From assembly GCA_020696885.1 (NCBI GenBank), contig JAJFMS010000030.1:1-11542 (forward strand): 11,542 nucleotides of DNA, read 5' to 3'. Positions within the stretch are counted from its first letter, which is position 1, and each line of letters begins with the position of its first letter. Below are positions 6,385 to 11,542 of the stretch, in pieces. The DNA is from Armatimonadota bacterium. Its GTDB lineage: Bacteria > Armatimonadota > SYMT01. Position numbers and translations under genes: made by a program. The notes under the pieces are model-generated. The model worked only from the letters and a program-made list of their open reading frames with translations, did not search any database and was not told the DNA's origin.

Positions 6385-7495
6385 GCTGGAACCTCGTGGC
6401 GGAGAAGCGGGAAAGGTCGCGGCCGTAGGCGCCGCCGGTGGCGAGATCCGCGGCGATCTTGCCGAGGAGGACGGTGAACTTGAACCCATGACCGGAACAG
6501 CCGCTGGCGAGCCACACGTTCGGCAGGCCGTGGAGCCGGTCCAGGATGAAGTGCTCGTCCGGGGTGCTGGTGTACAGGCAGGTGTTAGCGGCGGTGATGG
6601 CTGGAGCGAGGTCCGGGAACCGCCGGGTGGCGAGCCGGACCGCCTCCCGGATGTAGGTCTCGTCCACGGCGCGGTTCACCTGGTCCGGGTCGACCTCGAT
6701 GCCGGGCTGGTGCGCGGCCAGCTTCACGCCGGAGATGACGCCGTCCGACGGGAACCCGTAGTAGCGCACGCCGGCGTCGATCCACACGGGGAAGATGCCG
6801 GGGGCGAACGTCTCCGGCCGCCGCGCGATGTGCAGGTACACCACCTGCTGCCGGGTCACGCAGAGCGGCAGGCTCAGGGAGGAGGCCAGCCGCCCCATCC
6901 ACGGCCCGGCGGTGAGGATCAACCGGTCGAACGCCTCGGTGCCGGCCGCCGTCTCCACCAGGACCTCGTCCTTCCGGCTGGTGATCCCAAGCACCGGCGT
7001 CTCTTCGCGGAGGGTGGCGCCCTGCTCCAGCGCCAGCCGGACGTTGGCGAGCACGCACCGAGAGGCACGCAGGAAGCCGGTCTCGCGCTGGAAGATCGCG
7101 GTCTCGCCCGGCTCCAGGCGCACGGCGGGAAAACGCTCGCTGACCCTCTCCGGGGTCAGGCGCTCGAACGGCAGCCGGCAGGCGGCGAGCACCGTCTCCG
7201 TGGCCCCCAGGCGCGGGTGGCCCTCCGGGCCGAACATCAGCCCGCCGCACCGCACGAACAGCTCCTCGCCCGCGGCTTCTTCCAGCTCGCCCCAGAGCGG
7301 GTAGGCGTCCGCCATCATCTGGGTGTAGAGCAGGTCCGGGTAGGTGTACCGGATGATGCGCGATTCCCCGTGGGAGCTGCCGCGGTCGTGCCCGGCGCGA
7401 AACTGCTCGAAGCCGACCGCCTCATGGCCCGCCTGCGCCAGGAACCGCAGCGCGGCGCTGCCGGTGCCCCCTACCCCCACCACGGCTACTCGCAT
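6374..7495 (-). CDS. Monomeric sarcosine oxidase / N-methyl amino acid oxidase family flavoenzyme
   Basis: This 373-residue FAD enzyme belongs to the monomeric sarcosine oxidase / N-methyltryptophan oxidase family, which oxidises secondary amines R-NH-CH3 to amine, formaldehyde and H2O2. An N-terminal Rossmann motif GVGGTGSAA (7-15) ends at Glu30. From family knowledge, key residues of the Bacillus sarcosine oxidase have clear counterparts: Arg49 in SRIIR (Arg52), Tyr246 in YYGFPS (Tyr254), Lys258 and His262 in VKLAAH (Lys265 O2-activating, His269), Cys306 in CLYTSTPDEHF (Cys315, covalent 8-alpha-S-cysteinyl FAD) and Lys339 in GHGFKF (Lys348). Length fits the family. The ATG at 7495 starts directly at the dinucleotide fold; the earlier ATG at 7576 would overlap glxC. 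It starts five bases after the glxC stop and overlaps glxD by 11 bases, so it should be translationally coupled to both. N-methylglutamate is an attractive substrate from context; sarcosine, N-methyltryptophan or a cyclic imino acid remain possible. Confidence 0.92.
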   Translation of the reverse strand: MRVAVVGVGGTGSAALRFLAQAGHEAVGFEQFRAGHDRGSSHGESRIIRYTYPDLLYTQMMADAYPLWGELEEAAGEELFVRCGGLMFGPEGHPRLGATETVLAACRLPFERLTPERVSERFPAVRLEPGETAIFQRETGFLRASRCVLANVRLALEQGATLREETPVLGITSRKDEVLVETAAGTEAFDRLILTAGPWMGRLASSLSLPLCVTRQQVVYLHIARRPETFAPGIFPVWIDAGVRYYGFPSDGVISGVKLAAHQPGIEVDPDQVNRAVDETYIREAVRLATRRFPDLAPAITAANTCLYTSTPDEHFILDRLHGLPNVWLASGCSGHGFKFTVLLGKIAADLATGGAYGRDLSRFSATRFQHAR

Positions 7496-7500
7496 GGCAG

Positions 7501-8193
7501 TTACAGCGCTTCCCGCCAGAGGGCTTCGGTGCGGTCGAAGTTCCAGAGCTTGCGCCCGGCGACCACCTTCTTCCAATCGCGCGCCGGGTCCAGGCCCAGG
7601 GGTGAAAGCGAGGCCCGCAGCTCCTCCCGCTCCGCGGCGGTGACCTCGTGAACCACCGCGTCGTTCCCCAGCTCGGCGATGGCGCCGCCCACGTAGATCG
7701 CCGTCTCGTACATCGAGTCGCCCAGCGCCGCGCCCGCATTGCCGCAGACGATGATGGTGCCCTTCTGGCCCATGAACCCGGTCATATACCCGGTGTCGCC
7801 GCCTATGACCAGGGTGCCTCCCTTGATCGCGCAGCCGGCGCGAGCGCCCGCGTTACCGAGCACCGCCACGGTGCCGCCCCGGATGGAAGCTCCCGCTCCG
7901 CTGCCGGCACTCCCGTGGACCAGCACCCGCCCGCCGAGCATGCACTCCGCAAGGCCCCAGCCCGCACTGCCGGCCACCTCGATCGTCGCGCCGTCCATCA
8001 GGCCGCCGCAGTAGTAGCCGACACTCCCCTCGAAGACGATCTCGACCGATTGGAGCAGCGCCACCGCCAGGTTGTGCCGCGCGTCGGGGTCCGCCACGCG
8101 GATCCGCTGCGAGCCGTCCGCGATCCGGGCGCGGATCGCCCGGTTGATCTCGCGGGTCGACAGCTCGCGGCACTCGATCAGAGCCTCACTCAC
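7501..8193 (-). CDS. GXGXG-domain subunit of a split glutamate synthase (GlxC / MgsB family)
   Basis: This 230-residue protein is a stand-alone version of the C-terminal GXGXG beta-helix domain of glutamate synthase, a structural domain that helps link the amidotransferase and synthase parts. Repeats of the type G-x-x-G-x-x-G are plain: FEGSVGYYCGGLMDG (55-69), VAGSAGWGLAECMLGG (73-88), VHGSAGSGAGASIRGG (92-107), VLGNAGARAGCAIKGG (111-126), IGGDTGYMTGFMGQKG (130-145) and CGNAGAALGDSMYE (150-163). I place the start at GTG 8193 because GGAGG at 8200-8204 is then six bases away; the alternative GTG at 8199 would abut it. That ribosome-binding site follows on directly from the glxB stop codon (TGA at 8208-8206, reading TGAGGGAGG), so translation is probably coupled. 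The protein should work in complex with GlxB and GlxD. It ends five bases before the oxidase start. Confidence 0.9.
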   Translation of the reverse strand: MSEALIECRELSTREINRAIRARIADGSQRIRVADPDARHNLAVALLQSVEIVFEGSVGYYCGGLMDGATIEVAGSAGWGLAECMLGGRVLVHGSAGSGAGASIRGGTVAVLGNAGARAGCAIKGGTLVIGGDTGYMTGFMGQKGTIIVCGNAGAALGDSMYETAIYVGGAIAELGNDAVVHEVTAAEREELRASLSPLGLDPARDWKKVVAGRKLWNFDRTEALWREAL

Positions 8194-8199
8194 AGGCAC

Positions 8200-8206
8200 C
8201 CTCCCT
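8200..8206 (-). promoter_or_regulatory. Ribosome-binding site of glxC overlapping the glxB stop codon
   Basis: On the minus strand the sequence is TGA-GGGAGG followed by GTGCCT and then GTG at 8193. The GGAGG core (8204-8200) sits six bases before GTG 8193 and immediately next to GTG 8199. This spacing favours the downstream GTG and ties glxC translation to ribosomes finishing glxB. Confidence 0.6.
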
Positions 8207-9150
8207 CACGCCGCCGCCAGCAGCGGTTCGTGCGCGCTCCAGACTCGTAGCGTACGCCCGGGCGGCTCCGCGGCGTTGAAGCCCTCGCCCAGGGCGTGCC
8301 GCAGCGCGACCTCCTCGGTGGCCACGGCGATCCAATCCTCGGTTTCCGCCACCACCAACGGTTTGAGGGAGTACGGGTCCTTGGCGAACGCCAGTACGCC
8401 CGGCATCGCGGCGAGGTAGCAGTACGAGCCGTCCAGGTCCGTCATGGAGGCGCGGATCGCCTCCTCCAGCGACTCCCCCCGCGCCAGCCGCAGGCCGAGG
8501 TAGATGCCGATGATCTCGGAGTCGTTCTCGGTGTAGAAGTGCACACCGCGCTGCTCGTAGATCCGCCGCAGCTTGTGGTAGTTGGTGACATGCCCGTTGT
8601 GGACAATCGCCAGGTCCGGGACGCCGTGCGCCCAGAACGGCTGGGAGTGGCTGAGGTCCACGCGGCTCTCCGTGGAAAGCCGCGTGTGCCCGATACCATG
8701 GGTGCCGCGCTGCGTGGAGATGGCGAACGCTGCCTCGAGATCATCCGGTGAGCCGACCTGCTTCACGATCTCCAGGCACCTCCCGGCGCTGACAATCTCG
8801 ATGCCGTCCGGGCCGGGGGGCGCCAGGCGCTCCAGGCCCGCGGTCACCGCGTTGAGGTCCGCACTCGCGGGAAGCTCCACCCGCAGGTACGGGCCGAGCC
8901 GCTCGGCCCGTACCGGACCGAGCCCCTCCGCGCCGAGTTGCGCCACCACGAGGTCCGCGCGTGCCTCCAGGTCGCTGGTTTCCCCCAGCTTTACCCGCAG
9001 CACGGTCCACTTTCCCGGCTCCCGGAACAGCGCCACGCCGGCCGAGTCCGGCCCGCGGTCTCCCAGGGCCGTAAGCATCCGGAGGAGCACACTTCCGATG
9101 GGAGCATCCACGGCTCCCGTGCGATCCAGATATCCGACGATGCCGCACAT
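8206..9150 (-). CDS. Class II glutamine amidotransferase (GlxB / MgsA family)
   Basis: This 314-residue protein is an Ntn-type class II glutamine amidotransferase that releases ammonia, or possibly an alkylamine from a gamma-glutamyl amide, for the synthase subunit. It starts MCGIVGYLDR, so Cys2 becomes the N-terminal nucleophile once Met is removed. Other motifs are DRGPDSAG (31-38), GIGHTRLSTES (152-162), VHNGHVTNYHKLR (183-195), ENDSEIIG (208-215) and DGSYCYLA (240-247). About 95 residues between the DRGPDS block and the GHTRLST block are longer than in simple amidotransferases and carry no motif I know. The ATG at 9150 is required by Cys2 chemistry; the in-frame ATG at 9222 would add 24 residues through the purine-rich repeat and is rejected. 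GGGAGG lies about 13 bases upstream, which is a long spacing. It is the first gene of the tight four-gene group, 228 bases downstream of glnT. Confidence 0.92.
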   Translation of the reverse strand: MCGIVGYLDRTGAVDAPIGSVLLRMLTALGDRGPDSAGVALFREPGKWTVLRVKLGETSDLEARADLVVAQLGAEGLGPVRAERLGPYLRVELPASADLNAVTAGLERLAPPGPDGIEIVSAGRCLEIVKQVGSPDDLEAAFAISTQRGTHGIGHTRLSTESRVDLSHSQPFWAHGVPDLAIVHNGHVTNYHKLRRIYEQRGVHFYTENDSEIIGIYLGLRLARGESLEEAIRASMTDLDGSYCYLAAMPGVLAFAKDPYSLKPLVVAETEDWIAVATEEVALRHALGEGFNAAEPPGRTLRVWSAHEPLLAAA

Positions 9151-9184
9151 TGTTTTCTGGACGCCTCCCTTGCGTTTGGAATGC

Positions 9185-9357
9185 GAGAAAGGGAAAGAGT
9201 ATGAGAGAGAAGGATGAGCCACTCACGGCCTAGTCCGCTAGGTGCCGGCTAGGGGCTCGCTTTCAAAGCGCTCACCGGATAACCCCTCCCCCACACCGGA
9301 TGCTGCCGTCCTGGACCGTCAGCATCGTAATCTTTCTCATTCTCATTCTCTTTCTCA
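9185..9357. repeat. Inverted repeat of period-6 purine/pyrimidine units between glnT and glxB
   Basis: On the plus strand the left part (9185-9214) is a purine-rich run of hexamers: GAGAAA, GGGAAA, GAGTAT, GAGAGA, GAAGGA. The right part (9334-9357) is its pyrimidine-rich counterpart with TTCTCA, TTCTCA, TTCTCT and TTCTCA in tandem. The two could pair imperfectly across a spacer of about 120 bases. The element fills most of the 228-base gap between the glnT stop (9379) and the glxB start (9150), so a transcript running through both genes would carry this hairpin. It might act as an attenuator, RNA-processing site or just a dispersed repeat. Confidence 0.6.
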
Positions 9358-9378
9358 ATGGATTGGGAAGGTCGGAGT

Positions 9379-10710
9379 TCAGTAAACGCCAAGGTAACTC
9401 TCCACCTCCCACGCACTCACCTGATCGTGGTACCGTTTCCATTCGGCGCGCTTCACCTGCGCGTAGTAGTCCGCGTAGGTCTCCCCGAGGGCCGCGCGGA
9501 TCACCGGGTCTGCGTCCAGGGCATCCGTCGCCTCGGCGAGGTTAGTGGGGAGACACCGGATGCCCCGGTCTTTGAGCGCCTGTTCGGGCACTTCATACAG
9601 GTTGTCTTCGTTGCGAGAGCCGGGGTCGAGCTGGCGCTCGATGCCGTCTAGGCCGGCCGCCAGCATCACGGCCGTTGCCAGGTATGGGTTGGCCGCGCCG
9701 TCCACGGCCCGGCACTCGATGCGGCCGGGGCCGGGGATTCGGATCATCTGGGTGCGGTTGCTGCCGCCGTAGGTCACGTAGACCGGCGCCCACGTGGCGC
9801 CGCTGCGAGGGGCGCCGCGCACCAGCCGCTTGTAGCTGTTCACCGTGGGCGCCACCACCGCGGCCAATGCCGGCGCATGCGCCATCAGGCCGCCGATGAA
9901 CCAGTAGGCCGCGCGACTGAGGCCGTTGGGGTCATACTCGTCCAGGAACACGTTGCCTCCGCCGTGCCGGTCCCACAGGCTTTGATGGAAGTGGCAGCCG
10001 TTACCGGTGAGGTGGCTGAACGGCTTCGGCATGAAGGTGGCCACGAGCCCCTGCTCCTCGGCGACCGTGCGCACCATCCACCGGAAGAACGTGTGGCGAT
10101 CCGCGGTGCGGAGGGCGTCCGAGTAGGTCCAGTTGATCTCAAACTGGCAGTTACCGTCCTCGTGGTCGTTCGCGTACGGCTCCCAGCCGAGCTCCTGGAG
10201 GTGACGCATCAGCGTGGTCATCAGGTCCAGGCTGCGGTGCAGCGCGCGTAGGTCGTAGCACGGCTTTCCCAGGGTATCCAGGGCGTCGTACGGCGCGTAG
10301 CCGGACTCGCCCTTGCGAAGCAGGAAGAACTCCGGCTCCACGCCGGTCATGTAGGAGTAGCCGAGATCCGCCGCGCGCCGGAGCTGGCGGCGCAGGATGT
10401 TGCGTGGGCAGTACTCCCACTCCTTGCCGTCTACGTGGACGTTGCTCGCCAGCCAGCCGATGTTCTTCCGCCACGGGAGGATGGTGAGGCTGTCCAGGTC
10501 CGGGATGGCGGCCATATCCGGGCTGTGCGGGCCCTGGCCCATGTCGCCCACGGCAAAGCCGGCGAACCCGGCGCCTTCTTCCGCCATCGAAGCGCGGTGG
10601 GTGGCCGGCACGAGCTTGGCCTTGGGCGCGCCGTTCATCTCCACGAACGAGCAGAGGAAGAACTCGATCGGGATCACTCCCGCCTGACCCGACACCGCGT
10701 CTCCGGTCAT
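9379..10710 (-). CDS. Type III glutamine synthetase / gamma-glutamylmethylamide synthetase family
   Basis: This 443-residue protein belongs to the GlnT class of glutamine synthetases, which join ammonia or, in the GMAS members, methylamine to glutamate with ATP. Motifs in order: GVEPEFFLL with metal-ligand glutamates 125 and 127, EDGNCQFEINWTYSDAL (184-200), TGNGCHFHQSL (235-245) with the conserved His pair, APTVNSYKRL (287-296), SNRTQMIRIPG (317-327) and RIECRAVDGAANPYLA (330-345). NLYEVPEQ (370-377) places Tyr372 where Tyr397 of GSI is adenylylated (NLYDLP), but I see no evidence that it is modified here. The ATG at 10710 has GGGAG seven bases upstream. It heads the minus-strand cluster and probably supplies the amide substrate to GlxBCD. 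Whether it prefers ammonia or methylamine cannot be read off the sequence; GlnT and GMAS are close relatives. Confidence 0.9.
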   Translation of the reverse strand: MTGDAVSGQAGVIPIEFFLCSFVEMNGAPKAKLVPATHRASMAEEGAGFAGFAVGDMGQGPHSPDMAAIPDLDSLTILPWRKNIGWLASNVHVDGKEWEYCPRNILRRQLRRAADLGYSYMTGVEPEFFLLRKGESGYAPYDALDTLGKPCYDLRALHRSLDLMTTLMRHLQELGWEPYANDHEDGNCQFEINWTYSDALRTADRHTFFRWMVRTVAEEQGLVATFMPKPFSHLTGNGCHFHQSLWDRHGGGNVFLDEYDPNGLSRAAYWFIGGLMAHAPALAAVVAPTVNSYKRLVRGAPRSGATWAPVYVTYGGSNRTQMIRIPGPGRIECRAVDGAANPYLATAVMLAAGLDGIERQLDPGSRNEDNLYEVPEQALKDRGIRCLPTNLAEATDALDADPVIRAALGETYADYYAQVKRAEWKRYHDQVSAWEVESYLGVY

Positions 10711-10772
10711 TGTTCCGCTCCCGAATTCCGATAGCCAGAGCCTCGGTCCGGCGGCACTGCCGACTCGGGCTA

Positions 10773-10778
10773 CTTATA
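10773..10778 (-). promoter_or_regulatory. Possible -10 element for glnT
   Basis: Within the 153-base divergent region between glnT and the 101-residue gene, the minus strand reads TATAAG at 10778-10773, about 63 bases before the glnT ATG. The best -35 candidate, TTCAAC eighteen bases upstream, is poor. This is a weak prediction resting on one hexamer in otherwise GC-rich DNA. Confidence 0.25.
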
Positions 10779-10863
10779 GCGGGAGAGTTTCCAATAGTTG
10801 AAGCCGGGCCGCAACTGGTCCATCATTCCAGGGCACGCAGTGCGGAAGAGACGAGGTTAACCG

Positions 10864-11169
10864 ATGGAACAGCGAGCGAGAGAATTGCGGAAGCAGATCC
10901 ACGAGCGGGTTGGCGAGGTGGAGACCCTGACGGCCGGTCTCTGGAAGGACGGCCGGACACACACTTCCGTCTATGACAGCGGAATGAACCGCCTGATTGC
11001 GGATTACCGCCGCAGCGCGGACGTGCAGGCGTGGCTGGGCGAGGGCACGAACCTCCAGCCCATTCCGGATGAGGTGCTGGTGCGGCTCCTCGAAGAGCGG
11101 TTGGCGCTGCTGGACGAGGTGCTTGCAGGTTGGGCGGTGCTTACCGACAACGCCGACGCGACCGGGTAA
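10864..11169 (+). CDS. Hypothetical 101-residue helical protein
   Basis: I do not recognise this family. The protein is charged, soluble and probably mostly helical: residues 1-25 (MEQRARELRKQIHERVGEVETL) and 68-93 (DEVLVRLLEERLALLDEVLAGW) look like amphipathic helices, with WKDGRTH and a Tyr/Asp-rich stretch between. It has no signal peptide, no membrane segment and no zinc-ligand cluster. The ATG at 10864 follows GACGAGG about seven bases upstream, and reading frame and codon use are coherent. It diverges from glnT with 153 bases between the starts, so a shared regulatory region is possible, but nothing ties its role to amine metabolism. Confidence 0.65.
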   Translation: MEQRARELRKQIHERVGEVETLTAGLWKDGRTHTSVYDSGMNRLIADYRRSADVQAWLGEGTNLQPIPDEVLVRLLEERLALLDEVLAGWAVLTDNADATG

Positions 11170-11203
11170 ACCCGCGCCTCCCTGAATGGTGACTGTTTAG
11201 CCC

Positions 11204-11312
11204 AGTCCGTCCCCTATCCCGCACGGGCTGAAGCCCCGTTCACGGGGGTTTCTATGTGTAGCGTGGCGGTTTAGCGCCGCGCGGGGTGGGCGACGGGGAT
11301 AGCTTACGGACT
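11204..11312. repeat. Inverted repeat with nested hairpins, 109 bp
   Basis: The ends are AGTCCGT (11204-11210) and its exact complement ACGGACT (11306-11312). Just inside each end a CCTATCCC-like block (11213-11219) meets GGGGATAG on the other side (11295-11302). Inside lie GGGCTGAAGCCC (11225-11236), the CCCCG/CGGGG hairpin and GGCGGTTTAGCGCC (11265-11278), each symmetrical. It separates the 101-residue gene from the SUMF1-family gene. It could be a small non-coding mobile or dispersed repeat, or a complex bidirectional terminator for the two convergent genes. Confidence 0.5.
11234..11252 (+). terminator. Terminator-like hairpin after the 101-residue gene
   Basis: CCCCG (11234-11238), loop TTCA, CGGGG (11243-11247), then GGTTTCT. 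The stem is short but all G-C, and a brief T-run follows on the plus strand. It lies 65 bases after the stop of the gene at 10864-11169. Confidence 0.4.
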
Positions 11313-11326
11313 TCTGAAAGCTACCA

Positions 11327-11542
11327 CTACGATGCCTCCCGCGCCACGCGGAAGCCGACCAGCGTGCTGCGGCTGGCGGGTGGGTACTTGCCGCGGGCTG
11401 CGGCCCGGCAGGCGTCCGGGAGGCTGATCCAGGCGCCGCCGCGGATCACCCGTTGCTCACCGGAAGGCGGACCTTTCGGGTCCTGGCGGGGGCTCTCGGC
11501 GTAGTAGCGGGAGCCATACCAATCGGAGCACCATTCGAAGGC
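11327..11542 (-). CDS. SUMF1/FGE-family protein, C-terminal 71 codons (partial)
   Basis: The minus strand is open from the right edge to a TAG at 11329-11327. The translation contains AFEWCSDWYGSRYY, then RVIRGGAWISLPDACRAAAR and TLVGFRVAREAS. The pattern EWCxDWY ... R-V-x-R-G-G-S/A-W ... CR-A-A-R ... GFR-V is, from family knowledge, the C-terminal core of the SUMF1 (formylglycine-generating-enzyme-like) domain, a C-type-lectin fold used by sulfatase-activating enzymes, EgtB-type enzymes and many proteins of unknown role. The cysteine pair that binds copper in true formylglycine-generating enzymes (C-x4-C after the GGS motif) is not evident: the matching segment is GGAWISLPDAC. It is therefore more likely a relative than a sulfatase activator. 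The start lies outside the window. Confidence 0.85.
   Translation of the reverse strand, partial: AFEWCSDWYGSRYYAESPRQDPKGPPSGEQRVIRGGAWISLPDACRAAARGKYPPASRSTLVGFRVAREAS

Noticed and set aside
5158..6477. 439-codon plus-strand ORF opposite glxD
   Set aside because: Its translation is rich in Ala, Gly, Arg and Val-His runs with no domain motifs, while the minus strand gives a complete FMN glutamate synthase domain. It is a GC-rich antisense shadow.
6385..6489. Upstream ATG at 6489 for glxD
   Set aside because: It adds 35 low-complexity Ser/Pro/Ala residues overlapping the oxidase gene; ATG 6384 has a ribosome-binding site and a family-like N-terminus.
6308..7651. 447-codon plus-strand ORF opposite the oxidase gene
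   Set aside because: It shows shadow composition only; the minus strand encodes a sarcosine-oxidase-family protein with all catalytic residues.
9151..9222. Upstream ATG at 9222 for glxB
   Set aside because: Class II amidotransferases need Cys at position 2; the extension would bury it and runs through the purine-rich repeat.
9151..9378. Glutamine or other riboswitch before glxB
   Set aside because: I could not match any known riboswitch consensus; the only structure is the hexamer inverted repeat.
9300..9545. 81-codon plus-strand ORF beginning with a hydrophobic segment
   Set aside because: The hydrophobic stretch comes from the TTCTCA repeat and the rest overlaps glnT antisense; no ribosome-binding site or coding character is visible.

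Overview
The window is GC-rich, bacterial and compactly coded, with long shadow ORFs opposite the real genes. It shows no tRNA, rRNA, CRISPR array or transposase. The organism cannot be named from this sequence. A metallophosphatase-free mix of secreted hydrolases, BNR/Asp-box proteins, a GH127 remnant, an SUMF1-type protein and many small intergenic hairpins suggests a free-living soil or sediment bacterium of a poorly cultured phylum. Gemmatimonadota, Armatimonadota or Chloroflexota are plausible, but this is inference with low confidence.

Left part (1-5046). A secreted alpha/beta-hydrolase (PHB-depolymerase/esterase type) with a C-terminal fibronectin III domain has its signal peptide in a different frame from the catalytic domain, so it looks broken. 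It converges, across a shared hairpin, on a minus-strand pair: an SGNH/GDSL hydrolase followed by a six-Asp-box beta-propeller protein. Divergent from that pair is a small secreted protein of uncertain fold. A 750-bp stretch without an intact gene follows. It holds an octamer inverted repeat, the C-terminal relic of a GH127-type beta-L-arabinofuranosidase, a dispersed-repeat-like element with GTCATTGCGA ends, and a short CGCGAAA repeat.

Central part (5047-10710, minus strand) is the most interesting. Transcription runs glnT (type III glutamine synthetase / gamma-glutamylmethylamide synthetase family), then after a 228-nt gap glxB (class II glutamine amidotransferase), glxC (GXGXG domain), a monomeric sarcosine-oxidase-family flavoenzyme, and glxD (FMN and Fe-S glutamate-synthase domain). 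The three glx proteins are the separated domains of a glutamate synthase and are the same families as N-methylglutamate synthase MgsABC. The oxidase is inserted between glxC and glxD with a 5-nt gap on one side and an 11-nt overlap on the other. My reading is that these five genes may form a compact route for N-methylated amines: GlnT makes glutamine or gamma-glutamylmethylamide, GlxBCD makes glutamate or N-methylglutamate, and the single-subunit oxidase demethylates the product in place of the usual four-subunit N-methylglutamate dehydrogenase. The gene families and order are seen; the pathway is inference.

Right part (10711-11542). A 101-residue protein of unknown function diverges from glnT. 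It is followed by a terminator-like hairpin nested in a larger inverted repeat, and then the C-terminal 71 codons of an SUMF1/FGE-family protein that enters from beyond the right edge.

A recurring theme is intergenic inverted repeats built from short tandem units of period 7 (119-193), 8 (4316-4399) and 6 (9185-9357). Their sequences are unrelated but their architecture is similar.
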